Positions 36,008-44,834 are shown, counted from the first letter of the stretch. The stretch: DNA of 64,000 nt from Chloroflexota bacterium (GCA_015478725.1 JADMIG010000001.1:62001-126000), one strand, 5' to 3'. The notes: generated by a model not told the origin, from the letters alone. Made by a program: numbers and translations.

Positions 36008-37708
36008 ATGACCGATCGGGCGAGCGAACGATCGCGCTGGGAGACCGAGCGACTCGAGCCTGCCCTCGCCCGGACTCCCGAACGCCGGGTGCGCTTCTCG
36101 ACGATGAGCGACGTGGAGGTCGAGCGGCTCTACGGCCCGTGGGATGTCGCGGCCGCCGGGGCGGCATCGTCGGACGTCCTCGACCCGCCGTCCTCGATTG
36201 GCTTTCCCGGCGAACCGCCGTTCACCCGCGGGATCCACCCGACCGGCTATCGGAGCCGGCTCTGGACGATGCGGATGTTCGCCGGCTTCGGGGCCGCGGA
36301 GGACACGAACGCGCGATTCCGCCGACTCCTCGACGCGGGCCAGACCGGGCTCTCGATCGCCTACGACATGGCGACCCTCTACGGCTACGACACGGACGAC
36401 CCCGAGGCCGATGGAGAGTTCGGGACGTGCGGCGTCGCCGTCTCCTCGCTGGCCGACATGGAGGTCCTCCTCGACGGCCTGCCCCTGGACCGGATCAGCA
36501 CATCGATGACCATCAACGCTCCGGCAGCGCCGATCTGGGCGATGTACATCGCGGCCGCCGAGCGGCGCGGCGTGCCTCGCGCCGCGCTCGAGGGGACGCT
36601 CCAGAACGACATCCTCAAGGAGTTCGTCGCCCAGAAGGAGTACCTGTTCCCTCCGGATCCGTCGCTCCGCCTCGTGACGGACACGATCGAGTTCGGGACC
36701 CGCGAGCTGCCGCGCTGGAACACCGTGAGCATCAGCGGCTACCACATCCGTGAGGCCGGCTCGACCGCCGTCCAGGAGCTCGCGTTCACGATCGCCGACG
36801 GTCTCGCCTACGTGGACGCGGCGATCGCCCGCGGTCTGCGGATCGACGACTTCGCGCCGCGCCTGAGCTTCTTCTTCAACAGTCACAGCGAGTTCTTCGA
36901 GGAGATCGCGAAGTTCCGCGCGGCGCGGCGGATCTGGTACCGCCTCATGACCGAGCGCTACCGGGCCGAGAACGAGCGATCGACGTGGCTCCGCTTCCAC
37001 ACCCAGACGGCCGGCGTCTCGCTCACCGCCCAGCAGCCCCTCAACAACCTCACCCGCGTCGCCCTGCAGGCCCTCGCGGCGGTCCTCGGCGGGACCCAGT
37101 CGCTCCACACGGACGCGTACGACGAGGCGTGGGCGGTCCCTTCAGCGGACGCGGCCCTCCTCGCCCTTCGCCAGCAGCAGATCCTCGCTGAGGAGACGGG
37201 TGTCACGAGCACCGTCGATCCGCTCGGCGGGAGCTGGTTCGTCGAGGCCCTGACGGACGAGACAGAGCGGGCGGTCTGGCGTTACCTCGACGAGATCGAT
37301 CGTCGCGGCGGGATGGTCCGGGCGATCTCGGACGGCTACCCGCAGCGGGAGATCGCCGATGCGGCGTATCGGTTCCAGCGCGAGCTCGACGAGGGCGCGC
37401 GCTCGATCGTGGGCGTCAACGTCCATGCCGACCCCGACGAGCAGATCGCGATCCCGCTCCTCGAGGTCCCGGAGTCGTCCCTCCGGGCGCATCTCGGACG
37501 GCTGGATCGGACGCGCCGGGAACGCGACGGCGAGGCGGTCGCGGCCGCGCTCGCCGGCCTTCGCGAGGCGGCGCGACGTCCGGGCGGCACGGACTCGAAC
37601 CTCATGCCCCACTTCCTCCGCTGCGCGACGGCCCATGCGACGCTCGGCGAGCAGTGCCGCGTCCTCCGCGAGGTGTTCGGCGAGTACCGGGAACCCGTCG
37701 CCGTGTGA
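36008..37708 (+). CDS. B12-dependent acyl-CoA mutase large subunit, isobutyryl-CoA-mutase-like
   Basis: Catalytic (beta/alpha)8 subunit of the methylmalonyl-CoA mutase superfamily, 566 residues without a B12-binding domain. [57 protein letters not shown] and [18 protein letters not shown] are family hallmarks. Aligned from memory with P. shermanii methylmalonyl-CoA mutase, Tyr89 and Arg207 (which bind the substrate carboxylate) are replaced by Phe91 and Gln209, the isobutyryl-CoA mutase pair. The C-terminal [19 protein letters not shown] also resembles IcmA. Butyryl-CoA/isobutyryl-CoA exchange, or a related 2-hydroxyisobutyryl or pivalyl reaction, is inferred. The B12 subunit and chaperone lie about 9 kb downstream. 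Confidence 0.85.
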   Translation: MTDRASERSRWETERLEPALARTPERRVRFSTMSDVEVERLYGPWDVAAAGAASSDVLDPPSSIGFPGEPPFTRGIHPTGYRSRLWTMRMFAGFGAAEDTNARFRRLLDAGQTGLSIAYDMATLYGYDTDDPEADGEFGTCGVAVSSLADMEVLLDGLPLDRISTSMTINAPAAPIWAMYIAAAERRGVPRAALEGTLQNDILKEFVAQKEYLFPPDPSLRLVTDTIEFGTRELPRWNTVSISGYHIREAGSTAVQELAFTIADGLAYVDAAIARGLRIDDFAPRLSFFFNSHSEFFEEIAKFRAARRIWYRLMTERYRAENERSTWLRFHTQTAGVSLTAQQPLNNLTRVALQALAAVLGGTQSLHTDAYDEAWAVPSADAALLALRQQQILAEETGVTSTVDPLGGSWFVEALTDETERAVWRYLDEIDRRGGMVRAISDGYPQREIADAAYRFQRELDEGARSIVGVNVHADPDEQIAIPLLEVPESSLRAHLGRLDRTRRERDGEAVAAALAGLREAARRPGGTDSNLMPHFLRCATAHATLGEQCRVLREVFGEYREPVAV

Positions 37709-37748
37709 GCCGCGGCCGCGGCGACCGACGCCGCGCCCGGGCCGCGGC

Positions 37749-37754
37749 TACGAT
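37749..37754 (+). promoter_or_regulatory. -10 box TACGAT, leaderless type
   Basis: TACGAT ends 6 nt before the ATGATG start of the DinB-like gene. Confidence 0.5.
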
Positions 37755-37760
37755 TGGCCG

Positions 37761-38249
37761 ATGATGTACCTCAGCGCGATGGAATTCCTCGAGGAAGAAC
37801 GCGATGCGTGGCGACCGTACGAGGCGCTCGCCGGTCTGTCCGACGCGGCCCTCGAGCGCCCGGTGGCCGCCGCGCACGGCTGGTCCGGCCGCGAGCTCAT
37901 GGCCCACCTCGCCGCCTGGCTCGAACAGGCGATCACCGTTGCTCGCGAGCTCGCGGTCGGCGAGACGAGCGCCAGCCTCGAGCGCCTCGACGCCGAGTGG
38001 GCCGCCGGGGGCGATGCGGTCAACGCGCGGATCTCGGCGGACTGGGCGGCGCTGCCGCTGAGCGAGGTCCGGGCACGGTTCCTCGCCGCGCCGGGCGAGC
38101 TCCGCGGCACGCTCACGGTCGTGCCCGAGACGCGCTGGGTGAAGCACACGAGCCACATGCGGTCGTTCGTCGACGAGACAATCGATCACTACGTCGATCA
38201 CGCCGCGGACCTCGGCGCGATCCTCACGGCCGCCTCGGCGACGGCGTGA
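37761..38249 (+). CDS. DinB/maleylpyruvate-isomerase-like protein
   Basis: 162 residues, all-helical, of the DinB-like four-helix-bundle superfamily: AMEFLEEERDAWRPYEALAG, GWSGRELMAHLAAWLEQA with the conserved His, and a final HYVDHAADLGAIL with two more His. The three histidines fit the usual metal site. Members act as thiol-dependent transferases or isomerases (mycothiol, bacillithiol); the substrate is unknown here. The stop overlaps the next start (GTGA). Confidence 0.75.
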   Translation: MMYLSAMEFLEEERDAWRPYEALAGLSDAALERPVAAAHGWSGRELMAHLAAWLEQAITVARELAVGETSASLERLDAEWAAGGDAVNARISADWAALPLSEVRARFLAAPGELRGTLTVVPETRWVKHTSHMRSFVDETIDHYVDHAADLGAILTAASATA

Positions 38250-38545
38250 GCGAGTTCCGTGACGTCCTCGCGGGGCGCGCGGCGGCTCTCGAAGCGGAGC
38301 GTCGCGATGTCGCCGGAGGCACGGAGTTCATCCGCGGCGGGACGGTCTTCGCCAGCCTCGTCGGAGGGACGATGAGCGTGCGCCTGGATCCCGCTGTCGC
38401 ACTGGCGGCGATCCGCACTCCGGACACCACGGCGTCGCCGCTCGGTGCCGAATGGGTCGCGTTCGGCCCGACCGTGCTCGACGATCACGCGGTCGACCGG
38501 GCGGCCGCCTGGTTCGACGCCGCCTGGCGGCGCGCGGCCGGCTGA
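38246..38545 (+). CDS. small hypothetical protein, weakly TfoX-N/MmcQ-like
   Basis: 99 residues. FIRGGTVFASLVGGTMSVRL, then TASPLGAEWVAFGP, loosely parallels the TfoX-N-like protein encoded at 26.2-26.6 kb (a hydrophobic strand, a short acidic loop, an aromatic strand), suggesting the same small fold. No catalytic residues are evident. The GTG start overlaps the DinB-like stop, so the pair is coupled. Confidence 0.5.
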   Translation: MSEFRDVLAGRAAALEAERRDVAGGTEFIRGGTVFASLVGGTMSVRLDPAVALAAIRTPDTTASPLGAEWVAFGPTVLDDHAVDRAAAWFDAAWRRAAG

Positions 38546-38552
38546 CCCGGCG

Positions 38553-38870
38553 ATGGGACCGATCTCCTCGTACGTGCGCGACGCGATGCTCGCCGCCGCG
38601 GAACGGGCGAGAGTCGAGCGCATTCCGCTCGTGCGGATCTTCGGCTACGACGGGCGGGCGGTCTTCTTTCAGCACGTCCTGACGGACGACGCGGTCGTCG
38701 TGGAGGACGTCGCCGCGCTCGTCCTGGCGGTGGGCCACGAGCCGGTCGACGGCCTGCTCGCGGACCTCGAGGGCTATCCGGGCGAGGTCCGCGCGATCGG
38801 CGATTGCCTCGCGCCGCGGACGGTCGAGGAGGCGGTCCTCGAGGGGCTCAAGGTCGCCACGGAGATCTGA
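38553..38870 (+). CDS. isolated C-terminal fragment of a 2,4-dienoyl-CoA reductase/OYE-type flavoenzyme
   Basis: 105 residues. The second half, VVVEDVAALVLAVGHEP and RAIGDCLAPRTVEEAVLEG, is the extreme C-terminus of the FAD/NAD(P) domain of NADH:flavin oxidoreductase/2,4-dienoyl-CoA reductases, which normally exceed 650 residues. The TIM barrel, Fe-S cysteines and first FAD motif are missing upstream; the preceding genes are unrelated. It may be a decayed relic or a stand-alone small protein. An ATG is available 8 bp after the previous stop, with CCGG-rich spacing and no clear ribosome site. Confidence 0.6.
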   Translation: MGPISSYVRDAMLAAAERARVERIPLVRIFGYDGRAVFFQHVLTDDAVVVEDVAALVLAVGHEPVDGLLADLEGYPGEVRAIGDCLAPRTVEEAVLEGLKVATEI

Positions 38871-38886
38871 CGATCGGCCGGTCCGC

Positions 38887-39234
38887 TCAGGCGCTGGCCT
38901 TGGGCGTCGCGAGCTCCGTGAGGCCAAACTGGACCTCGAGCTGCTCGAGCGGTCGGAAGCCGACGACGCCCATCGGCTGGGCGCCCGGCTTGAAGAACGC
39001 GATCGTCGGGATGCTCATGATGTTGAACTTCCGCGACAGGCCGGGATTGGCGTCGACGTCCACCTTGACGACGTCCACCGCGCCGTCGTACTTGGCGGCG
39101 AGCTTCTCCATCTCCGGGGCGACCATCTTGCACGGACCGCACCAGGTGGCCCAGAAGTCGACGACCGTCGGTTTGTCGTTGTTGAGGACGAGGTCCTCGA
39201 ATGTCGCGTCGGTCGCCACCTTGATCTCGGCCAT
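38887..39234 (-). CDS. trxA: thioredoxin
   Basis: 115 residues with the thioredoxin fold: VVDFWATWCGPCKMVAPEM carries the redox pair Cys32/Cys35, and the cis-proline loop is MSIPTIAFF. The C-terminal tail is a few residues longer than E. coli TrxA. Cytoplasmic disulfide reductase. It sits 48 bp downstream of an ArsR-type regulator on the same strand, with AAAGGA before the ATG, so its expression is probably controlled by that regulator. Confidence 0.92.
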   Translation of the reverse strand: MAEIKVATDATFEDLVLNNDKPTVVDFWATWCGPCKMVAPEMEKLAAKYDGAVDVVKVDVDANPGLSRKFNIMSIPTIAFFKPGAQPMGVVGFRPLEQLEVQFGLTELATPKASA

Positions 39235-39282
39235 CGCCGGGTGATCCTTTCTCCCGCGCTCGCGGGATGCCGTCCGGCCGCC

Positions 39283-39576
39283 CTAGCGGGCGATCGTCTG
39301 GATGAGTCGATACGCCTCGAGGACGCGCGTGTCCGCGAGGCGGTAGAAGATGGTGTTGCCGTCCCGTCGTGTCGTGACGAGGCCCGCGCTCCTGAGCACG
39401 GCGAGGTGCTGGCTCATGTTCGGGACCTGACAGCCGACCCGGACGGAGAGATCGCTGACCGAGAGCTCGCCGGCGGCGAGGGACTCGAGCACGCACAGCC
39501 GCTTGGGATCCGCGAGCGCCCGGCCGACGGCGGCGAACCGCTGGCGGTCAAGGTCGCTCGAGACGCTGGCGATCAT
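39283..39576 (-). CDS. ArsR/SmtB-family transcriptional regulator
   Basis: 97 residues, one winged HTH: RALADPKRLCVLESLAAGEL, then LSVRVGCQVPNMSQHLAVLR as recognition region, and a wing TTRRDGNTIFYRL. Cys residues in PKRLC and VGCQV could sense metal or redox, as in some ArsR proteins, but the exact ELCVC site is lacking. It precedes trxA, so it may be a thiol/redox- or sulfide-responsive repressor. The ATG at 39576 is used; a GTG two codons earlier is possible. Confidence 0.85.
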   Translation of the reverse strand: MIASVSSDLDRQRFAAVGRALADPKRLCVLESLAAGELSVSDLSVRVGCQVPNMSQHLAVLRSAGLVTTRRDGNTIFYRLADTRVLEAYRLIQTIAR

Positions 39577-39601
39577 GGTCACCCGGGTAGTCTGTCACTG
39601 A

Positions 39602-39617
39602 TTGCGCAAGTACGCAA
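39602..39617. promoter_or_regulatory. candidate ArsR operator TTGCG-N6-CGCAA
   Basis: An inverted repeat TTGCG/CGCAA with a 6 bp spacer, containing the palindrome TTGCGCAA, lies 26 bp upstream of the regulator start. Position and shape fit autoregulation by a dimeric ArsR protein. Confidence 0.5.
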
Positions 39618-40134
39618 GTGCCCCTTGCCAGTGCGCGGGCAGGCGCGGTCCCGTTCGGCCTGTTGCGGCTCCGGGTCGTGGAGCGGATTTGACGGGATCG
39701 CCCGGCGGCCCGATGGTAGAGGTCAGGTCGCAGGCGCCGGGCTCCGATTCCGTCAGTCCGAAGCGCGCGATGGATCGGACTCGAATCTCATGGCTCGAAC
39801 ACCCTTCTCACAGTCTGAAGCGCACATCGTCGTCAGCAGCGACGGCTATTTCGATGTCTATCCGCCGATCGATCGATCGAATGGGGACAGGCCCTCCTAT
39901 CGCGGCGAACTCGCGGAGCTCGGCGCCGGGATCCGCGGTGCAGACGACCGGCTCGGGATCCGGCCCGGGTCCGTTGCACTCGCCGACGCCGTGCGTGCCT
40001 GGTCCACCGTCCATGGTGCGGCCGCCGTCCGTGGCGACCTCGGCGGTGGGCGCGACGGCAACCGAACGGAGGCGTGAGCGGCGCGTCGCCGATGGGGCCG
40101 CCGGATAGCGGTTCGCCCAGCGGCGCTCGCGCCG
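39618..40134. other. intergenic, nothing recognised
   Basis: About 520 bp. Open frames exist on both strands but none has a convincing start, ribosome site or family pattern. It ends at the promoter of the methyltransferase gene. Confidence 0.4.
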
Positions 40135-40140
40135 TACGAT
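40135..40140 (+). promoter_or_regulatory. -10 box TACGAT for the homocysteine methyltransferase gene
   Basis: TACGAT followed by a ~20 nt leader containing AGGAGGGCG ahead of the ATG at 40167. This is an example of a leadered gene in the same region as leaderless ones. Confidence 0.45.
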
Positions 40141-40166
40141 GGCGGCCCACAGGAGGGCGAGCGCGG

Positions 40167-41180
40167 ATGGAGCAGCGAGGACGGCGTCGTCGCGATCCGG
40201 GCGGACGAGGCACGGCCGAGGCGGCGGACCGCGCTCGCGCGTCGATGCCACTGCCCGGCGGTGGGCCGCTGCGGCCCGCGGCGCCCGGCCCGGCGAACGT
40301 GCGCTGGCGCGACCTTCTCGCGTCGGATCAGACGATCCTCGCCGATGGCGCGATGGGGACGATGCTCTTCGCGGCGGGACTCCAGTTCGGCGACCCACCC
40401 GAGGTCTGGAACCTCACCCAGCCGGAGATCGTCCGGCGGATCCACCGCGGCTACCTCGAAGCCGGGTCGAGCATCGTCATGACCAACACGTTCGGCGGCA
40501 ACCGGCTCCGGCTCAGTCTCCATGGTCTCGAGCGACGCGTCGCCGAGCTCAACCAGACGGCGGCGATCCTTCTTCGGGCGGAGGTCGAGGCGGCCGGAGG
40601 CCGGGCCCTCGTGGCCGGCGACATCGGGCCGAGCGGGGCGATCCTCGCTCCCACCGGGACCCTCGACTACGAGGAGGCCGTGGACGTCTTCGCCGAGCAG
40701 GCGACGGCGCTGGTGGCCGGCGGGGTCGATCTCATCTGGGTCGAGACCATGTCCGACCTCGCCGAGATCCGGGCCGCGATCGAGGGCGTCCGCCGGGCGT
40801 CCGCGAACATCGCGCTCGTCACGACGATGACGTTCGACACCCGAGGCCGGACGATGATGGGCGTCACGCCTGAGCAGGCCGTGATGGCGCTCAGCGACTG
40901 GGGTGCGGACGCGGTCGGCGGCAACTGCGGGAATGGGCCGGACGAGCTGATCCGGGTCGCGACGCGGATGCGGGCGGTGGCGCCGGAGGTGACGCTCGTG
41001 GCGAAGTCGAACGCCGGGATGCCCGAGCTCGTCGACATGCGCGCCGTCTACCGCTCGGAGCCCGCGACGATGGCTGTCCAGGCGCTCGCGATGCGAGACG
41101 CCGGAGCCACGATCATCGGCGGCTGCTGTGGGACGACGCCGGAGCATCTCCGGGCGATGGCCGACCTCCTGTCCGCCTGA
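40167..41180 (+). CDS. homocysteine S-methyltransferase family protein
   Basis: Zinc methyltransferase domain as in BHMT and the N-terminus of MetH. The motifs are ILADGAMGTMLFAAGL, NTFGGNRLRLSLHG, the zinc Cys in GGNCGNGPDEL and the CC pair in IGGCCGTTPEHLRAM. At 337 residues it lacks the B12 and folate domains of full MetH. It could methylate homocysteine from betaine, dimethylsulfoniopropionate or S-methylmethionine; the donor is not determinable. An Arg-rich N-terminal tail of ~45 residues precedes the fold, so the ATG at 40245 is an alternative start. Confidence 0.85.
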   Translation: MEQRGRRRRDPGGRGTAEAADRARASMPLPGGGPLRPAAPGPANVRWRDLLASDQTILADGAMGTMLFAAGLQFGDPPEVWNLTQPEIVRRIHRGYLEAGSSIVMTNTFGGNRLRLSLHGLERRVAELNQTAAILLRAEVEAAGGRALVAGDIGPSGAILAPTGTLDYEEAVDVFAEQATALVAGGVDLIWVETMSDLAEIRAAIEGVRRASANIALVTTMTFDTRGRTMMGVTPEQAVMALSDWGADAVGGNCGNGPDELIRVATRMRAVAPEVTLVAKSNAGMPELVDMRAVYRSEPATMAVQALAMRDAGATIIGGCCGTTPEHLRAMADLLSA

Positions 41181-41188
41181 CGTCGCCG

Positions 41189-42199
41189 ATGTCCGACCAT
41201 ATCGTCCCGTTCGAGGCGATCCTCGCTGCCCGCGAGGTGATCGCCGGGCGGGTCCACCGCACGCCGATCCTCAGCTCCGCGACCGCGGCCCGCGTGGTCC
41301 TCGCCGCGGGTGGTCCGGCGGTCGTCGGGGGGACGATCCACGTCAAGGCGGAGCACCTTCAGGTCACCGGCTCCTTCAAGCCGCGAGGGATGACGAACAA
41401 GGTCGCCTCGCTGTCGTCCGATGAGCGCCGCCGCGGGATCGTCACGCTGTCCGCGGGCAACGCCGCCCAGGCCTACGCGTGGGCCGGCCGGGAGGCCGGC
41501 GTCCGGGCTACCGTCGTCATGCCGGAACGGGCCGTCCGTTCGAAGGTCGACGCCTGCCTCGGCTACGGCGCCGAGGTCGTCCTTCATGGCGCCGACATCG
41601 GTGCGACGCTGGCCCGGGTGAAGGAGCTCGAGGCGGAACGAGGCCTCGCCTATTGCCATCCGTTCGATGACCCCGCGGTGATCGCGGGCCACGGGTCGGT
41701 CGGGCTCGAGATCCTCGACGACCTGCCGGACGTCGACGTCGTCGTCGTGGGCGTCGGTGGTGGTGGGCTCATCAGCGGGATCGCCGCCGCCGTGAAGGAG
41801 CGCCGGCCGGCCGCCCGGGTGTACGGCGTCGAGCCGGAGGGCGCGAACGCCGTCGCCGTCGCGCTCGAGCGGGGTGAGATCGTCACGGTCCAGCCGCAGA
41901 CGATCGCCGATGGGCTCGCCGCCCCGTTCGCCGGCGCATGGACGCTCGCCATGTGCCAGCGCTATCTCGATGGCCTCGTCCTCCTCGACGACGCCACGAT
42001 CCTCGCCGGAGTTCGCTTCGCCGCCGAGCGGATGAAGCAGGTCCTCGAGCCGGCCGGGGCCGCCGCACTCGCGGCCGTGCTCTTCGGGCGGATCCCGATC
42101 CTGGCCGGCGATCGGGTCTGCGTCGTCGCCTCGGGTGGGAATGTCGAGACGGCCCGGCTCGGGCCGCTCCTGGAGGCCGCCGCGCCGCTTCCCGCGTGA
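41189..42199 (+). CDS. threonine/serine dehydratase (PLP fold type II)
   Basis: Deaminates L-threonine to 2-oxobutyrate, or serine to pyruvate. Schiff-base Lys64 lies in VTGSFKPRGMTNK; SAGNAAQAYAW binds substrate carboxylate, GVGGGGLISG holds PLP phosphate, and the final VVASGGNVE is typical. 336 residues without the C-terminal ACT domains of biosynthetic IlvA, so probably catabolic/unregulated TdcB-like. It follows the methyltransferase by 8 bp and is probably co-transcribed; 2-oxobutyrate could feed propionyl-CoA metabolism. Confidence 0.88.
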   Translation: MSDHIVPFEAILAAREVIAGRVHRTPILSSATAARVVLAAGGPAVVGGTIHVKAEHLQVTGSFKPRGMTNKVASLSSDERRRGIVTLSAGNAAQAYAWAGREAGVRATVVMPERAVRSKVDACLGYGAEVVLHGADIGATLARVKELEAERGLAYCHPFDDPAVIAGHGSVGLEILDDLPDVDVVVVGVGGGGLISGIAAAVKERRPAARVYGVEPEGANAVAVALERGEIVTVQPQTIADGLAAPFAGAWTLAMCQRYLDGLVLLDDATILAGVRFAAERMKQVLEPAGAAALAAVLFGRIPILAGDRVCVVASGGNVETARLGPLLEAAAPLPA

Positions 42200-42220
42200 C
42201 GGGCGTTGGCTGCCGGTGCG

Positions 42221-42637
42221 CTACTCGATCCCGAGCTCGGCGAGCCGTTCGTCGTCGATGCCGAGGTGGTGGGCGAGCTCGTGGAGGATCGTCAGGCGGA
42301 TCTCGGCGGCGAGCTCGGCCGGCTCCGGGAAATCCTCTTCGAGCGGCAGGCGGAACAGGCTGATCTTGTTCGGCACCGCGGCGAGGTCGGCGCCCCACTC
42401 GGTCCGGGGCACGCCCTCGTACAGGCCGTACAGGGTCTCGTCCGGGGCAAGGTCGCTCTCGCGCCGCTGGTCCGGCGACGGCTCGTCCTCGATGACGATC
42501 GCGACCTCCTCGAGCGCGCGATCGAACGGCGCCGGGATCCGGGCGAGGACGCTCTCGACGATCGCCTCGAACGGGCGATGCCTGGCCGGCGGGATCTGTC
42601 GCGGGGCGCTTCGGGAGCCGCGGCGGCGTTTCGGCAT
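42221..42637 (-). CDS. minimal zincin metallopeptidase-family protein
   Basis: 138 residues. The C-terminus carries HELAHHLGIDDERL, the HExxHxxG zinc motif (His119, Glu120, His123) with Asp128 as likely third ligand. The central LYGLYEGVPRTEWG matches the small DUF1025-like predicted zinc peptidases. Basic N-terminal tail, no signal peptide. Substrate unknown. The start is divergent from the hydrolase gene 20 bp away. Confidence 0.82.
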   Translation of the reverse strand: MPKRRRGSRSAPRQIPPARHRPFEAIVESVLARIPAPFDRALEEVAIVIEDEPSPDQRRESDLAPDETLYGLYEGVPRTEWGADLAAVPNKISLFRLPLEEDFPEPAELAAEIRLTILHELAHHLGIDDERLAELGIE

Positions 42638-42645
42638 CGTCCGCG

Positions 42646-42651
42646 TATCGT
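42646..42651 (+). promoter_or_regulatory. -10 box TATCGT, leaderless type
   Basis: TATCGT ends 6 nt before the GTG of the hydrolase-like gene. Confidence 0.45.
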
Positions 42652-42657
42652 ACGGCC

Positions 42658-43635
42658 GTGACCCACGACGATCCGCGCCTGACGGACCCGGCCGACCTCC
42701 GTCTCGACGAGCGTGCCGTGGCCGAGCCCGATCCGGCGGCCGAGCCGAGCGGGTTCACCGTCGAGGTCGACCCGGCCGACCGGATCCACTTCCTCGACTG
42801 GGGCGCTGCCGTTCCAGGCTCGGTTGCGCCGCGGAACGGGGTCCTCGCGATCCACGGGCTGTCGCAGACAGCCTGGACGTGGGCTCCGGTCGCGCGGCGC
42901 CTCGCCGGCGAGCGTCGGGTCGTCGCGATGGACCTTCGCGGGCACGGGCTGTCGGACGCGCCGACGCACGGGTACGACGAACGGACCCTGGGTGGCGACG
43001 TCATCGCGGTGGCGGAGGGAACGGGCCTGCTCGACGATGCGTCCGTCGCCGGTCCGACCATCCCGGGTCTCGTCGTCGCGGGTCACGGCTTCGGCGCGAT
43101 CGTCGCGGCGTGGGCCGCCCGCGAGCTCGGGTCGCGGTGCCGCGGCCTCGTCCTCGTGGACGGGGGCTGGGAGGCGATCGCGACAACGAGCGGACTCGAG
43201 CCCGAGGAGTTCCTCGGAGCGATCGAGGAGCCGCCCGAGGTCCTCCGCTCGCTCGGCGCCTATCTGGCCGACCGCCGATCGTTCGATCCGCCGACGTGGG
43301 ACGCCGACCAGGACCGGGCGGCCAGGTCCGCCGTCGTGGAGCTGCCGGCCGGTCGGGTCGTGTCGTCGACCCGCCCGCACGCCCTCGCCGGCTCCGTGGA
43401 GGCGATGTTCGCGTACCGCCCGCTCGAGGTCCTCGGCGACGTCAGGGTGCCGATCGTCGCCCTGATCGCGGCGGATCCGGACGGATCGCGGGAGGCGGAG
43501 CTCCGCGACGCGCGACGGGTGCGGATCGCTGCCGGCCGCTCGCCGATCGAGGTCGTCCGCTTCCCGGCGGATGCCCACAACCTCCTCCGCTATCGGCCGG
43601 CGGCCGTCGCCGCCGCGATCCGCACGTTCGACTGA
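42658..43635 (+). CDS. alpha/beta hydrolase-fold protein lacking the nucleophile
   Basis: 325 residues. GVLAIHGLSQTAWTWAPVAR and AMDLRGHGLSDAP are textbook alpha/beta hydrolase motifs, and a C-terminal PADAHNLLRY supplies a His. At the nucleophile elbow the sequence is GHGFG (142-146), with Gly144 where Ser, Asp or Cys should be. The protein is therefore probably not a Ser hydrolase; it may be a cofactor-independent lyase-like or binding protein, or inactive. The GTG start is fixed by the -10 box. Confidence 0.8.
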   Translation: MTHDDPRLTDPADLRLDERAVAEPDPAAEPSGFTVEVDPADRIHFLDWGAAVPGSVAPRNGVLAIHGLSQTAWTWAPVARRLAGERRVVAMDLRGHGLSDAPTHGYDERTLGGDVIAVAEGTGLLDDASVAGPTIPGLVVAGHGFGAIVAAWAARELGSRCRGLVLVDGGWEAIATTSGLEPEEFLGAIEEPPEVLRSLGAYLADRRSFDPPTWDADQDRAARSAVVELPAGRVVSSTRPHALAGSVEAMFAYRPLEVLGDVRVPIVALIAADPDGSREAELRDARRVRIAAGRSPIEVVRFPADAHNLLRYRPAAVAAAIRTFD

Positions 43636-43693
43636 CCCGCTCGGCGGCGCGGTCGGTACGATGACCGGGCTCAATCGTCGCCCGGAGGTTCAG

Positions 43694-44794
43694 ATGCGCG
43701 TCGTCTACTCGCCGGCCCACCTCGGCCACGAGATCGTCAGCGAGACCGTCATGGGCCGGCCCATCCCGGCCAACGAGGTCGCCGAGCGGGCGGAACGGAT
43801 CCGCGCCGCCCTGGAAGCGGACGGCGGGTTCGTCATCGGAGGTCCCACCGAGCACGGCGAGGCACCGCTCGCCGCGGTACACGATGCGGGGCTCATCCGC
43901 TTCCTCGAGGAGGCCTTCGCCCAGCTCCGAGCCGAGGGCGTCGCTCGACCGGCGCTCATCCCCGAGGGGTTCAACGTGCGGGGTCTCACGGAAGGGATGA
44001 CGCCGCCCGGCGAGCCGCGCCGGGCGATCTCCGGCCGGGCCGGGTACTGGGCGCTCGACACGTCCACCCCGATCGTCGCCGGGTCCTACGTCGCCGCCCG
44101 GGCGGCCGTCGACGTCGCGCTGACGGCGGTCGATCTCGTTCTCGGCGGCGAGACAGCCGTCTACGGTCTCTGCCGGCCGCCCGGCCACCACGCGGCCCGT
44201 TCCGTCTACGGCGGCTACTGCTTCTTCAACAACGCGGCCGTCGCGGCCGAGTCGATCGTCCGGACGACCGGCGAGCGGGTCGCGATCCTCGACGTCGACT
44301 TCCATCACGGGAACGGGACCGAGCAGATCTTCTGGCGTCGCGGCGACGTCCTCTACGTGTCGATCCACGCCGATCCGGACCGCCAGTACCCGTACTACCT
44401 CGGCCGGGCGGATGAGACGGGGGAGGGACCGGGGATCGGCGCGAACCTCAATCTTCCGCTGCCAGCCGGGACGACGAACGAGCGCTACCTCGTCGCGCTC
44501 GATCGGGCACTCGAGGCGATCGCCTCGACACCCGGCTCGATCGTCGTCGTCTCGCTCGGCTTCGACACCTATGCCCACGATCCGATCGGCGACTTCGCCC
44601 TCACGACGGACGCCTATCACGAGGTGGGCCGGCGGGTGGCTGCCCTCGGACGGCGCCTCGTCCTCCTCCAGGAGGGCGGCTATCACCGGCCGTCCCTCGG
44701 GGCGAACGCTCGAGCGTGGCTGCGCGGGGCCGAGGGACGCCCGTTCGATCCACTGCCGGCGGTCGGGTTCACCTCCGCCGGCACGGCCGGCTGA
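43694..44794 (+). CDS. histone deacetylase-family (acetylpolyamine amidohydrolase-like) protein
   Basis: 366 residues with the zinc deacetylase core: [20 protein letters not shown] (tandem His), [17 protein letters not shown] (zinc Asp/His) and [13 protein letters not shown] (second zinc Asp). The bacterial class deacetylates polyamines or other acetylated amines. The ATG at 43694 follows GGAGG and starts the first strand; an upstream in-frame ATG (43661) lacks a ribosome site. Substrate unassigned. Confidence 0.88.
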   Translation: MRVVYSPAHLGHEIVSETVMGRPIPANEVAERAERIRAALEADGGFVIGGPTEHGEAPLAAVHDAGLIRFLEEAFAQLRAEGVARPALIPEGFNVRGLTEGMTPPGEPRRAISGRAGYWALDTSTPIVAGSYVAARAAVDVALTAVDLVLGGETAVYGLCRPPGHHAARSVYGGYCFFNNAAVAAESIVRTTGERVAILDVDFHHGNGTEQIFWRRGDVLYVSIHADPDRQYPYYLGRADETGEGPGIGANLNLPLPAGTTNERYLVALDRALEAIASTPGSIVVVSLGFDTYAHDPIGDFALTTDAYHEVGRRVAALGRRLVLLQEGGYHRPSLGANARAWLRGAEGRPFDPLPAVGFTSAGTAG

Positions 44795-44834
44795 AACCGG
44801 CCATGATCGACGCGACGTACCGCAGGCCGAGGAG

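Noticed and set aside
39618-40134. Small protein-coding gene between the ArsR gene and the methyltransferase
   Set aside because: Candidate frames lack a ribosome site or -10 box and have no recognisable pattern.
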